Source: Candidatus Colwelliibacteriota bacterium (lineage in GTDB: Bacteria > Patescibacteriota > Minisyncoccia > UBA6257 > Colwellbacteraceae). Taken from it: a stretch of DNA of 11,421 bases. Shown piece after piece: positions 1 through 6,203 of the stretch. The stretch covers positions 1 through 11,421 of the forward strand of contig DAIDBC010000014.1 of assembly GCA_027310265.1 (NCBI GenBank). The letters are read 5' to 3'. The notes under the pieces were generated by a model that saw nothing but the letters and a program-made list of their open reading frames with translations, searched no databases and was not told the origin of the DNA. Every line of letters begins with the position of its first letter. Positions within the stretch are counted from its first letter, which is position 1. A program made the position numbers and the translations under genes.

Positions 1-994
1 TCTCAAGACTAAAGTCATCGAATAAGGGTTCGGAGCCTGGGTACGAAAACCCGACTTTTCTCAGGACTGCAACGAGCTTATCGCTCGGCACTTCTGTTTT
101 AGAGAGGTCTACTCTAATCCTATTTTCGGCCGGTATTCTAGATCTAGCCTCTTCTAGTACCCGCTTTGCGTCCTCCACTCTTTGGATATGCACTTTGCGA
201 AGGTGGCCGGTTGTTCTCTCGCTTGTCTCCTTCATGTGCCCAAGTTCTAACCGCGACATCCCGATCTTTTCCCGGCGCTCCTTTCCCTGTTTCAACCGTT
301 CGCGTTGGCGTTCCTCGGTAGTCTTGGCCTGTTTTTCTACCATTTTCATCTCCTCCCTGGCATGCACCAAATTTCTTGCAGCGGCTGCGTCCTCCAAATC
401 TTTCTGCGTTTTATAAAAATCATAATTGCCGCCGTATGTTCTCAATCCCTGCTCCGAGAGTTCCATGGTTTTATCCATCAACCGCAGCAACTTGCGATCG
501 TGGCTCACCGCCAAGAGGCCGCCTTTCCAGCGTTTAACTAAACTGTAAACAACCTCGCGCGACACGAAATCCAAATCATTGGTCGGTTCATCGAAAATAA
601 GGAAGTCGGGGTTTGAGGCCAGTAAGCCAGCAAGCAACACCTTGGTTCTCTCGCCGCCACTCAAGCTGCCGAGCATCCGGTCCGGTTTGATATGCTTTAT
701 GCCGAGTTCGACAAATTTCTCCGGACCTTTCACGCCAACGATGTCGGATACCCGTTTGCTGAGATTCAATTTGTGAAGCTGGGGGAGATAAGCTATATGT
801 GCCGTCCGCTCTATTTTGCCCCTAGTAGGGTGCAGCTCGCCCACCAGCAATCTCAAAAGGGTGGTTTTGCCGATACCGTTCTTACCGACCAAACCAATCT
901 TTTCCGCGCCAAAACTCGCCGAGATGTCTTTCAATACAAAACCGGCCCCGGTATTAAAGGAGATGTTGTTTGTGATGATTGTTGGTTTAGTCAC
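1..994 (-). CDS. ABC-F family ATPase (Uup/EttA-like), C-terminal part outside the window
   Basis: ABC-F proteins are soluble tandem ATPases that act on ribosomes (translation factors or antibiotic-resistance proteins); they have no membrane domain. The visible 331 residues hold the first nucleotide-binding domain: Walker A GKNGIGKT (37-44), Q-loop PQ (71-72), signature LSGGER (111-116), Walker B ending in the ABC-F hallmark DEPTND (135-140), and switch His165. A charged, probably coiled-coil linker follows (about 200-290), as in the ABC-F inter-domain (PtIM) region. The start of the second ATPase domain is seen at about 310-331 (LRKVGFSYPG). The reading frame runs off the left edge. The start is GTG at 994-992, because an in-frame TAG at 1006-1004, the stop of the upstream dehydrogenase gene, excludes anything longer; only 9 bases separate the genes. 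No good ribosome binding site is visible. The exact subfamily cannot be told without the second domain. Confidence 0.9.
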   Translation of the reverse strand, partial: MTKPTIITNNISFNTGAGFVLKDISASFGAEKIGLVGKNGIGKTTLLRLLVGELHPTRGKIERTAHIAYLPQLHKLNLSKRVSDIVGVKGPEKFVELGIKHIKPDRMLGSLSGGERTKVLLAGLLASNPDFLIFDEPTNDLDFVSREVVYSLVKRWKGGLLAVSHDRKLLRLMDKTMELSEQGLRTYGGNYDFYKTQKDLEDAAAARNLVHAREEMKMVEKQAKTTEERQRERLKQGKERREKIGMSRLELGHMKETSERTTGHLRKVHIQRVEDAKRVLEEARSRIPAENRIRVDLSKTEVPSDKLVAVLRKVGFSYPGSEPLFDDFSLE

Positions 995-1003
995 GGTCTT
1001 ACA

Positions 1004-1768
1004 CTAAGCGGCAAGCCAGCCGCCGTCAACGTAGAGTGTCGCGCCAGTTATATAACTTGCTTCTTCGGAGGCGAGGAAGACTACTGCTGCGGCCACTTCT
1101 TCTGGCCGGCCGATGCGCTTCAGCGGCACTTTGGACTCGAAAAATGCATTGGCCTGTTCCTTGGTCATACCGGAGGAGCTGACCATCGGCGTATCTATCC
1201 CGCCGGGAGCAATCGCATTCACATTAATACCCAGCGAAGCCCATTCGTCAGCCAGCGTCTCGGTCATTCCCAGAACGCCACCCTTAGAAGCAGTGTAGTG
1301 CGCACCGCCGGCTAGGCCCACTCCAACCTGACCCGAGGCAATGGAAGCAATGTTTATGATCCGGCCCCACTTGTTCTTGGCCATCTCGACTGCAGCACGC
1401 TTAGCGCACAGGAACTGTCCTTTCAGATTTATGTTGATGGTTTTATCCCAATCCACTTCGGTCAAATCTAAAGTCGCTTTCGGCGCATAGATGCCGGCGT
1501 TGTTGACTAAGATGTCCAATCTCCCGAACTGCGCCACAACCGCAGTCATAACTTGATCAACCTCCACTGCACTTGCGACATCCAACTTGAAAGCAGCGGC
1601 TTCCCCACCCTTGGACTTTATTTCATCAACTACTGCTTGGCACTCTGCAAGATCAATGTCCGTCACCGCGACTTTTGCGCCCTGGGATGCGAGCGCAAGC
1701 GCATCGGCCTTGCCCATCCCCCGCCGCGCGCCGGTCACCAGTGCAACTTTACCTTTTAGATCAAACAT
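1004..1768 (-). CDS. Short-chain dehydrogenase/reductase (FabG-like SDR)
   Basis: A complete classical SDR of 254 residues, the usual length. The Rossmann glycine motif TGARRGMG is at 12-19. An Asp at the end of beta-strand 2 (D37, in VTDID) is typical of NAD(H)- rather than NADP(H)-preferring members. NNAG lies at 89-92. The catalytic residues are probably Asn114, Ser142, Tyr158 and Lys162 (YTASK). The Ser-Tyr spacing is 16, about three residues longer than in E. coli FabG. The C-terminus YVDGGWLAA is standard for the family. It could be a 3-oxoacyl-ACP reductase or a sugar/alcohol dehydrogenase; the sequence does not settle the substrate, and no fatty-acid genes are nearby. It is the middle gene of a minus-strand unit: 17 bases after the stop of the nuclease-like gene and 9 bases before the ABC-F gene. 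No clear Shine-Dalgarno precedes the ATG; A/T-rich sequence there includes a TAAAAT that might act as a -10. Confidence 0.92.
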   Translation of the reverse strand: MFDLKGKVALVTGARRGMGKADALALASQGAKVAVTDIDLAECQAVVDEIKSKGGEAAAFKLDVASAVEVDQVMTAVVAQFGRLDILVNNAGIYAPKATLDLTEVDWDKTININLKGQFLCAKRAAVEMAKNKWGRIINIASIASGQVGVGLAGGAHYTASKGGVLGMTETLADEWASLGINVNAIAPGGIDTPMVSSSGMTKEQANAFFESKVPLKRIGRPEEVAAAVVFLASEEASYITGATLYVDGGWLAA

Positions 1769-1786
1769 GTTCGATTTTATTTTATC

Positions 1787-2638
1787 TTATAACGGCCTTT
1801 CGGCGCATAGTTCGCGCGCTTCTTTTACGACCCCGTTAAATTTAGTTTCGCTTATCCCGAGCGACATCACTATTGCTCTGTTACTTTCAATATTTTTACA
1901 GATCACAACTCCTTTTTCTAAGAGCTGCGTTTTCTCGGCGCGGCTGAGAGTGGTAAGTGAGGTTATCGGGTGTAATCCAGAACGCTCAATTAAATGCTGC
2001 AGGCTGCCTTCGGTAGGATAACTCCAGCCCACAACCTTCATCCCCGCACACTTGCCGTAAGCAATCGCTTCCGAGGTCAGCTTGGTATTGGTCATAAGCC
2101 ATACTTCGTGGAGCTGGAGCCCGTGGCCGGGCTCACGGCGCCACTCCTTGTCGATATCCTCAAAACGCGCCTGGACGTAGAGGGCGACCTTCACGTCGGT
2201 CCTTGCCCCCGGGGTGTTATGGAATTTCAATTCAACCATTATGCGGCGATCATCCTTTTCCGCTACCACATCCACTTCATGGGCAACACAAATCCCTTGG
2301 ACGATTTTCCCGACCTCCACGTTTTTATAACCCTGCTCCTTCAGGATCTCACCTACAAATTTCTCGAAAGGATGGCCGGTCGGCCCCAATTCCATAATCG
2401 CCTTCTTCAGACTATAACGCGCGGCGAAGTGACGGCCTTCTTGTTTCAGTATCGTGAAGGCGTGCCGGTAAATATCTGCGGTGGTCATGCCGTTTTTCAA
2501 CTCAGTCTGCAAATGTTGGGAGATGTTGTCGATCACCTTCGCCGGCGCGCCGGCGCGCTCTAGCGACCTCCGTAACTTTTCGTCAGAAAACGGCTCGCGC
2601 TCGCCGGAGGCTTTGACTACGAATATGGGTTCACTCAT
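1787..2638 (-). CDS. ATP-cone domain fused to a PD-(D/E)XK (Mrr-like) nuclease domain
   Basis: A 283-residue protein in three parts. Residues 4-90 read as an ATP-cone, the nucleotide-sensing domain known from ribonucleotide reductases and NrdR (VVKASGEREPFSDEKLRRSL, then the ARYSLKKAI helix). Residues about 90-195 fit a restriction-endonuclease-like fold: GYKNVEVG, then HEVDVV with Asp123, then VELKFH with Glu136 and Lys138, i.e. D-x12-ExK, and a Q156-x-R158 pair in the following helix. Residues about 219-280 (SLTTLSRAEKTQLLEKGVVI) may be a helix-hairpin-helix-like DNA-binding tail; this is inference. There is no zinc-ribbon of the NrdR type and no reductase. The likely role is nuclease activity on DNA gated by nucleotide binding, but this is untested. 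It is the first gene of the minus-strand unit, with no Shine-Dalgarno before the ATG and a TACAAT hexamer seven bases upstream of it. A divergent gene begins 25 bases away. Confidence 0.8.
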   Translation of the reverse strand: MSEPIFVVKASGEREPFSDEKLRRSLERAGAPAKVIDNISQHLQTELKNGMTTADIYRHAFTILKQEGRHFAARYSLKKAIMELGPTGHPFEKFVGEILKEQGYKNVEVGKIVQGICVAHEVDVVAEKDDRRIMVELKFHNTPGARTDVKVALYVQARFEDIDKEWRREPGHGLQLHEVWLMTNTKLTSEAIAYGKCAGMKVVGWSYPTEGSLQHLIERSGLHPITSLTTLSRAEKTQLLEKGVVICKNIESNRAIVMSLGISETKFNGVVKEARELCAERPL

Positions 2639-2639
2639 T

Positions 2640-2651
2640 ATTATAATTGTA
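2640..2651. promoter_or_regulatory. Overlapping divergent -10 elements
   Basis: The 8-base palindrome ATTATAAT (2640-2647) gives TATAAT on the plus strand (2642-2647) for the membrane-protein gene starting at 2664. It also gives TATAAT on the minus strand (2645-2640). The minus strand has TACAAT at 2651-2646 as well, exactly seven bases before the ATG of the nuclease-like gene, which would give an almost leaderless transcript. No convincing -35 element is seen on either strand. This is a sequence-pattern call. Confidence 0.5.
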
Positions 2652-2663
2652 CTTCAAATCAAT

Positions 2664-3167
2664 ATGATTCTGGGAACTCACGCTATTGTCGGCGCCGCCG
2701 TCGGAAGACTGATCCCCAACCCCCTAGGAGCAATTGTCGCCGGATTTATAAGCCATTTCGCGATTGATGCGATACCGCACTGGCAATACAACTTGGCTTC
2801 CATGGTGCATCGCGACGGCCCCATGGAAGACGATATGGTCATCAACCGCAAGTTTGCGGGCGACTTAGCCCGCACCGGCCTGGATTTCGCCCTTGGGATG
2901 GTCCTGTCCTTGCTTCTCTTCCAAGGAACCAGCCTCGACAATCTGGTCTATAACTCGCTTCCGCTGCTTGCTGGAGCGGTGGGCGGAGTCCTGCCCGACG
3001 CGCTGCAATTTGTCTACTTCAAAATACGCCGTGAGCCGCTTACGACCCTGCAAAAACTGCACAACTGGGCGCACGCCGGGAAGAATTTAGATGCATTCCC
3101 CTACGGAATCGCATCGCAGTTAATCGTTGCCGCTATCGCTGTTGTAATATCCAGGCTAATTCTATAG
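2664..3167 (+). CDS. Small His/Asp-rich membrane protein, YdjM/DUF457-like
   Basis: A 167-residue protein. It opens with THAIVGAAVG (His6), followed by a hydrophobic run ending in SHFAIDAIPHW (His31, Asp35, His39). Further acidic and histidine residues sit near membrane stretches: Asp74, LPD (Asp112) and HNWAH (His133, His137). Probable membrane segments lie at about 19-37, 75-87, 98-110 and 147-166. This layout of conserved His and Asp beside helices resembles the YdjM/DUF457 group of membrane proteins annotated as metal-dependent hydrolases, but the match is by pattern only and no activity should be assumed. The ATG at 2664 is preferred because the next in-frame ATG upstream (2625) would overlap the divergent gene. 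No Shine-Dalgarno is seen; a TATAAT ends 16 bases upstream. fpg follows after 9 bases, so the two are probably cotranscribed. Confidence 0.75.
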   Translation: MILGTHAIVGAAVGRLIPNPLGAIVAGFISHFAIDAIPHWQYNLASMVHRDGPMEDDMVINRKFAGDLARTGLDFALGMVLSLLLFQGTSLDNLVYNSLPLLAGAVGGVLPDALQFVYFKIRREPLTTLQKLHNWAHAGKNLDAFPYGIASQLIVAAIAVVISRLIL

Positions 3168-3176
3168 GTTCTAACC

Positions 3177-4007
3177 ATGCCGGAATTACCGGAAGTTGAG
3201 ACCGTGAAAACAAAACTTAAGCCGCTCATCGGCAAGATCGCGAGCGGTTTTACAAGCAGCTGGCCGCGGGGGTTAAAAATTGCCAAAAACGCAGCTTGTG
3301 TCTCACGCAACATCAAGGGGCGAAAAGTTTCGAAAATATGGCGGCACGGTAAAGCGTTGTTTGTTGACTTCAGTGGCCGCCTCATGGTTTTCCATCTGCG
3401 AATGAGCGGCCGGTTGTACATAGCGCCGAAGCGAAACGTAATCGATCAAGAAAATAAACACGTGCGCGCTACTGTTAAATTCACTGACGGCACGGAATTA
3501 CGTTTCAATGATCCACGCAAATTCGGTGTGATCTGGTACGGCAGTCCGGAAGAAATAATGAAAGAAAGTTATTTCTCCACGCTTGGGCCGGATGCGCGAG
3601 GTTTAAGATACAAAAAGTTTGAGAAACGGCTGCGTTCGCATCGTGGGATGGTAAAACCGCTCCTGATGCGACAAAATTTGTTTGCCGGCATCGGCAACAT
3701 TGTGGCGGACGAAACCCTATGGGAGGCCGGGATCCATCCAAAAGAACCAGTAGAAAGATTAAAAATGGCGGACATAAAGAAACTGCATTCGGCCTTAAAG
3801 AAAGTGCTGGAACGCGGCATCAGAGCCGGCGGCACTACTCTAAGGGATTGGAAGCACCCCGACGGAACATCAGGAAAGTTCCAGGACTACGTTAAAGTTT
3901 ATGGGCGTAAAGGTGGTCGCTGCCTGCGTTGTGGCTCCAGAATACAACGCATCGTGGTCGGCAACCGCGGAACATGGATTTGCCCCAAATGCCAAAAGAT
4001 AAAGTAA
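3177..4007 (+). CDS. mutM: Formamidopyrimidine-DNA glycosylase (Fpg/MutM)
   Basis: Removes oxidised purines such as 8-oxoguanine from DNA and nicks the abasic site (base-excision repair). The 276-residue length is normal. The N-terminus PELPEVE supplies the catalytic Pro2 (Schiff-base nucleophile, after Met removal) and Glu3. Lys59 in HGKALFVDF is the conserved beta-lysine. Met76 in LRMSGRL is the lesion-filling residue. The helix-two-turn-helix follows as RQNLFAGIGNIVADE. The C-terminal zinc finger is intact, with Cys249, Cys252, Cys269 and Cys272, plus the DNA-contacting Arg264 (NRGTWICPKCQ). All parts needed for activity are present. The ATG at 3177 is fixed by the need for PEL immediately after Met. 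A weak AGGT lies about 8 bases upstream. It is followed by, and overlaps, the TsaC gene. Fpg rather than endonuclease VIII is indicated by the PELPEVE start and the overall pattern. Confidence 0.96.
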   Translation: MPELPEVETVKTKLKPLIGKIASGFTSSWPRGLKIAKNAACVSRNIKGRKVSKIWRHGKALFVDFSGRLMVFHLRMSGRLYIAPKRNVIDQENKHVRATVKFTDGTELRFNDPRKFGVIWYGSPEEIMKESYFSTLGPDARGLRYKKFEKRLRSHRGMVKPLLMRQNLFAGIGNIVADETLWEAGIHPKEPVERLKMADIKKLHSALKKVLERGIRAGGTTLRDWKHPDGTSGKFQDYVKVYGRKGGRCLRCGSRIQRIVVGNRGTWICPKCQKIK

Positions 4008-4594
4008 AAGAAGCAGTTTCAGTCTTAAAGGAAAGTGGGGTTATAGTCTATCCCACCGAAACATTATACGGCTTGGGCGCGCTTGCAACCGACCGCGAGG
4101 CAGTTAAGAAAATTTTTAAGATCAAAAAACGCCCGGCCGAGAAACTACTGCCGGTGATCGTGGGGAGTGTTAATCAGACACAGCGTTACTTTGAACTCTC
4201 CAAATTGGAATTAAAACTCGCGCGACGCTTTTGGCCAGGACCGCTCTCGCTTATCTTGAAAACTAAATCGGCGAAGATTGAACGTGCATTGGGTTCGAAA
4301 TACGTCGCTGTGCGCTTCTCATCCAACCGCCTGGCTTCAGCGATCGCACGGTGCGCCGGGGCACCAGTCATATCTACTTCCGCGAATATTTCGGGAAAGT
4401 CAGGCTGTTTCACTCTATCAGCCGTAAAGAGGCAACTCGCCTACTTTGCCGCAAAACCGGACTTGTACATCGACGGCGGCCGGCTCAAAAAGTCCCCACC
4501 CTCGACTGTGATCCGTATGCACGGCAAAAAATTAGGCCTCATCCGCGAGGGGAAAATTAAACTAGCGAGCGTGGGAAAAGCGCTAGGTCTTTAA
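3989..4594 (+). CDS. tsaC: Threonylcarbamoyl-AMP synthase (TsaC/YrdC/Sua5 family)
   Basis: Makes L-threonylcarbamoyl-AMP from threonine, bicarbonate and ATP, the first step of t6A37 modification in tRNAs reading ANN codons. Family marks, numbered from this start, are VIVYPTETLYGLG near the N-terminus, the nucleotide-binding KKRPAEKLLPVIV, STSANISG, and the closing STVIRM. At 201 residues it is a YrdC-type single-domain enzyme without the C-terminal Sua5 domain. The start is uncertain: ATG at 3989 overlaps fpg by 19 bases, and ATG at 3974 (adding MDLPQ) is nearly as good; a longer start at 3929 would overlap by 79 bases and is less likely. The overlap suggests translational coupling to fpg. 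The 3' end overlaps the convergent ftsX gene by 12 bases. A tRNA-Thr, a substrate class of this pathway, is encoded about 3.6 kb away. Confidence 0.92.
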   Translation: MPKDKVKEAVSVLKESGVIVYPTETLYGLGALATDREAVKKIFKIKKRPAEKLLPVIVGSVNQTQRYFELSKLELKLARRFWPGPLSLILKTKSAKIERALGSKYVAVRFSSNRLASAIARCAGAPVISTSANISGKSGCFTLSAVKRQLAYFAAKPDLYIDGGRLKKSPPSTVIRMHGKKLGLIREGKIKLASVGKALGL

Positions 4595-5491
4595 GTATCT
4601 GCGAATCGCAATCAGACTCGACACCACGCCGATAATCGTTCCGAAGAGAAGCTGGTAGCCGAGAATCTTGAATATATTCGAAGTGAAGTAAGAAATAAGA
4701 TCCATCCCGGGGATAAACACTCTAAGATACGGTGAAACGAAATAGACGAGCGGCGCTGTAATCGCGAGGCTCAACACCGCCGAGATGACGCCGTAGATGA
4801 CGCCTTCCACGATATACGGCCCGCGGATAAACATATCGGATGCGCCGACTAATCTCATCACCTCCACTTCCTCGCGGTTGGAGTAAATCGCAAGCAGGAT
4901 AGTGTTAAAAGCGACCAGAATCGCGAGAAACGCGAAGATGGCGGTAAGCGCGAGACCACCCTGCCGTCCAATATTCACGATCTTGGCCAGCCGCTCGATC
5001 ACAACCTGGTTTTGCTGGTAGCTAACCTTATCCACCAAGTCCTTCAATGAGTCGTTCTGTAAATATGAGGCAATCACCGAATACTGGGACGGATTTTTGG
5101 CCTTGACGTTTAAGGAGGCCTCCAGTGGATTTTCACCAAGCTGTTGAATTGCCTGGCTGATAGTTTGGTCGTTCGCGTGGGCAGCTTTGAAAGTATCCAG
5201 CGCCTTGTCCCGGGAAATATAGTCCACGCTTTTTACTTCCGATAGTCCTTCCAGTGATTGCTTGATGCGTAAAATATCGTCTTCCGGAGCGGTGGTCTTG
5301 AAATAAACGCTTACGTCGATTTTGTCTTGAATGGTGTCGAAGGCCTTGTTCGAAACGGTATTAAAAATCATCAGTCCTTCGAAAACCAGCAGCGCAAGTA
5401 GAATAACAAGAAGTGTCGCGACCGAAAGCAAGCGCTGCCTCCAAAAATTTTGGAAGCCGTGTTTAATGACTCGATAAAGCGTGGTAGCCAT
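4583..5491 (-). CDS. ftsX: Cell division protein FtsX
   Basis: Membrane partner of FtsE; together they form an ABC-type complex at the division site that controls peptidoglycan hydrolases. The 302 residues show the FtsX layout: a short cytoplasmic N-terminus, membrane segment 1 at about 21-43, a large extracellular domain (about 50-170, beginning KIDVSVYFK), then segments at about 180-203, 229-252 and 276-296. The conserved cytoplasmic loop REEVEVMRLVGAS (206-218), which contacts FtsE, is intact. The gene starts 19 bases after the ftsE stop. The upstream sequence has AGGG about 8 bases before the ATG, a possible weak ribosome binding site. It is the last gene of the unit beginning at 8187. 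Its stop lies inside the end of the convergent tsaC gene, leaving no room for a terminator between them. Confidence 0.95.
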   Translation of the reverse strand: MATTLYRVIKHGFQNFWRQRLLSVATLLVILLALLVFEGLMIFNTVSNKAFDTIQDKIDVSVYFKTTAPEDDILRIKQSLEGLSEVKSVDYISRDKALDTFKAAHANDQTISQAIQQLGENPLEASLNVKAKNPSQYSVIASYLQNDSLKDLVDKVSYQQNQVVIERLAKIVNIGRQGGLALTAIFAFLAILVAFNTILLAIYSNREEVEVMRLVGASDMFIRGPYIVEGVIYGVISAVLSLAITAPLVYFVSPYLRVFIPGMDLISYFTSNIFKILGYQLLFGTIIGVVSSLIAIRRYLKT

Positions 5492-5510
5492 AACTTACCC
5501 TACAATTATT

Positions 5511-6188
5511 TTACACCGAATAGCGTCCGTTTTCCTCATCCCTTACCAAGCGGCCGTCCTCAACCACCAGTACGCGCCGGCCCAGTTGGTTCACAATATC
5601 TTTATTGTGCGTCGCGAGAATCACAGTCGTGCCCAGTTCGTTTATCTTGGTTAGAAGACTGATGATGCCCATGGTATTTACCGGATCAAGGTTGCCGGTC
5701 GGCTCGTCAGCCACAATCACGTCGGGACGGTTGACCATCGCGCGCGCAATCGCCACCCGTTGTTTTTCGCCGCCGGAGAGCTCGTTCATAAAGTTCTTGA
5801 CCTTGCCTCGCAAATCAACCAAATCCAATACTTCCATCACGTAATCGTATATCTCGTGTTCCGGGCGGCTGGCTACCTCGAGCGCAAAGGCTATATTTTC
5901 GTAAACGTTCTTGCTCGGCAGCAGTTTGAAATCCTGAAAAACCGTGCCGATGTGCCGCCTTAACCGCGGCAGTTCCCGGGATTTCAGTTTGCCCACGTCG
6001 TAGTGTCCGAAAATAACCCTGCCCTTGGTGGGTTTATCTTCTCCGATTAATAGTTTTACGATGGTTGACTTTCCGGCTCCGGACCGGCCGACAATGGAGA
6101 CGAACTCCTTTGGCACAATCTTGAAAGTTACGTCCGTTAGGGCGTGATGATTGTTATAATCCTTGGAAACGTTCTGGAAATGTATCAT
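5511..6188 (-). CDS. ftsE: Cell division ATP-binding protein FtsE
   Basis: Cytoplasmic ATPase that powers FtsX. The 225-residue length is standard. It begins MIHFQNVSKDY, the usual FtsE opening. Walker A is GRSGAGKS (34-41), the Q-loop Gln is residue 85 (FQDFKLLP), the signature is LSGGEKQR (137-144), Walker B is VIVADEPTGNLD (157-168) and the switch His is H194. FQDFKLLP and DEPTGNLD are typical of FtsE. It starts 15 bases after the prfB stop and is followed by ftsX; prfB-ftsE-ftsX is a gene order also seen in other bacteria. No Shine-Dalgarno is visible. The sequence TGATAAAAT (6206-6198), overlapping the prfB stop, resembles an extended -10 and could give some internal transcription. Confidence 0.96.
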   Translation of the reverse strand: MIHFQNVSKDYNNHHALTDVTFKIVPKEFVSIVGRSGAGKSTIVKLLIGEDKPTKGRVIFGHYDVGKLKSRELPRLRRHIGTVFQDFKLLPSKNVYENIAFALEVASRPEHEIYDYVMEVLDLVDLRGKVKNFMNELSGGEKQRVAIARAMVNRPDVIVADEPTGNLDPVNTMGIISLLTKINELGTTVILATHNKDIVNQLGRRVLVVEDGRLVRDEENGRYSV

Positions 6189-6203
6189 CGCAAGGTGATT
6201 TTA

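Noticed and set aside
195..1315. Several plus-strand open frames of 60-207 codons across this region
   Set aside because: They lie opposite the ABC-F and SDR genes, whose motifs are unmistakable on the minus strand; the plus-strand translations have no recognisable domains.
1994..2563. A 189-codon plus-strand open frame opposite the nuclease-like gene
   Set aside because: It mirrors a minus-strand gene with a clear ATP-cone and ExK motif; its own translation shows no domain and its start has no supporting signal.
2613..2647. TTGACT at 2613-2618 as the -35 for the plus-strand TATAAT
   Set aside because: The spacing of 23 bases is too long for a normal promoter, and the hexamer lies in the coding sequence of the opposite gene.
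3929..3988. The N-terminal extension of TsaC from ATG 3929
   Set aside because: It would overlap fpg by 79 bases, within the region encoding its zinc finger, and the added residues do not resemble the family N-terminus.
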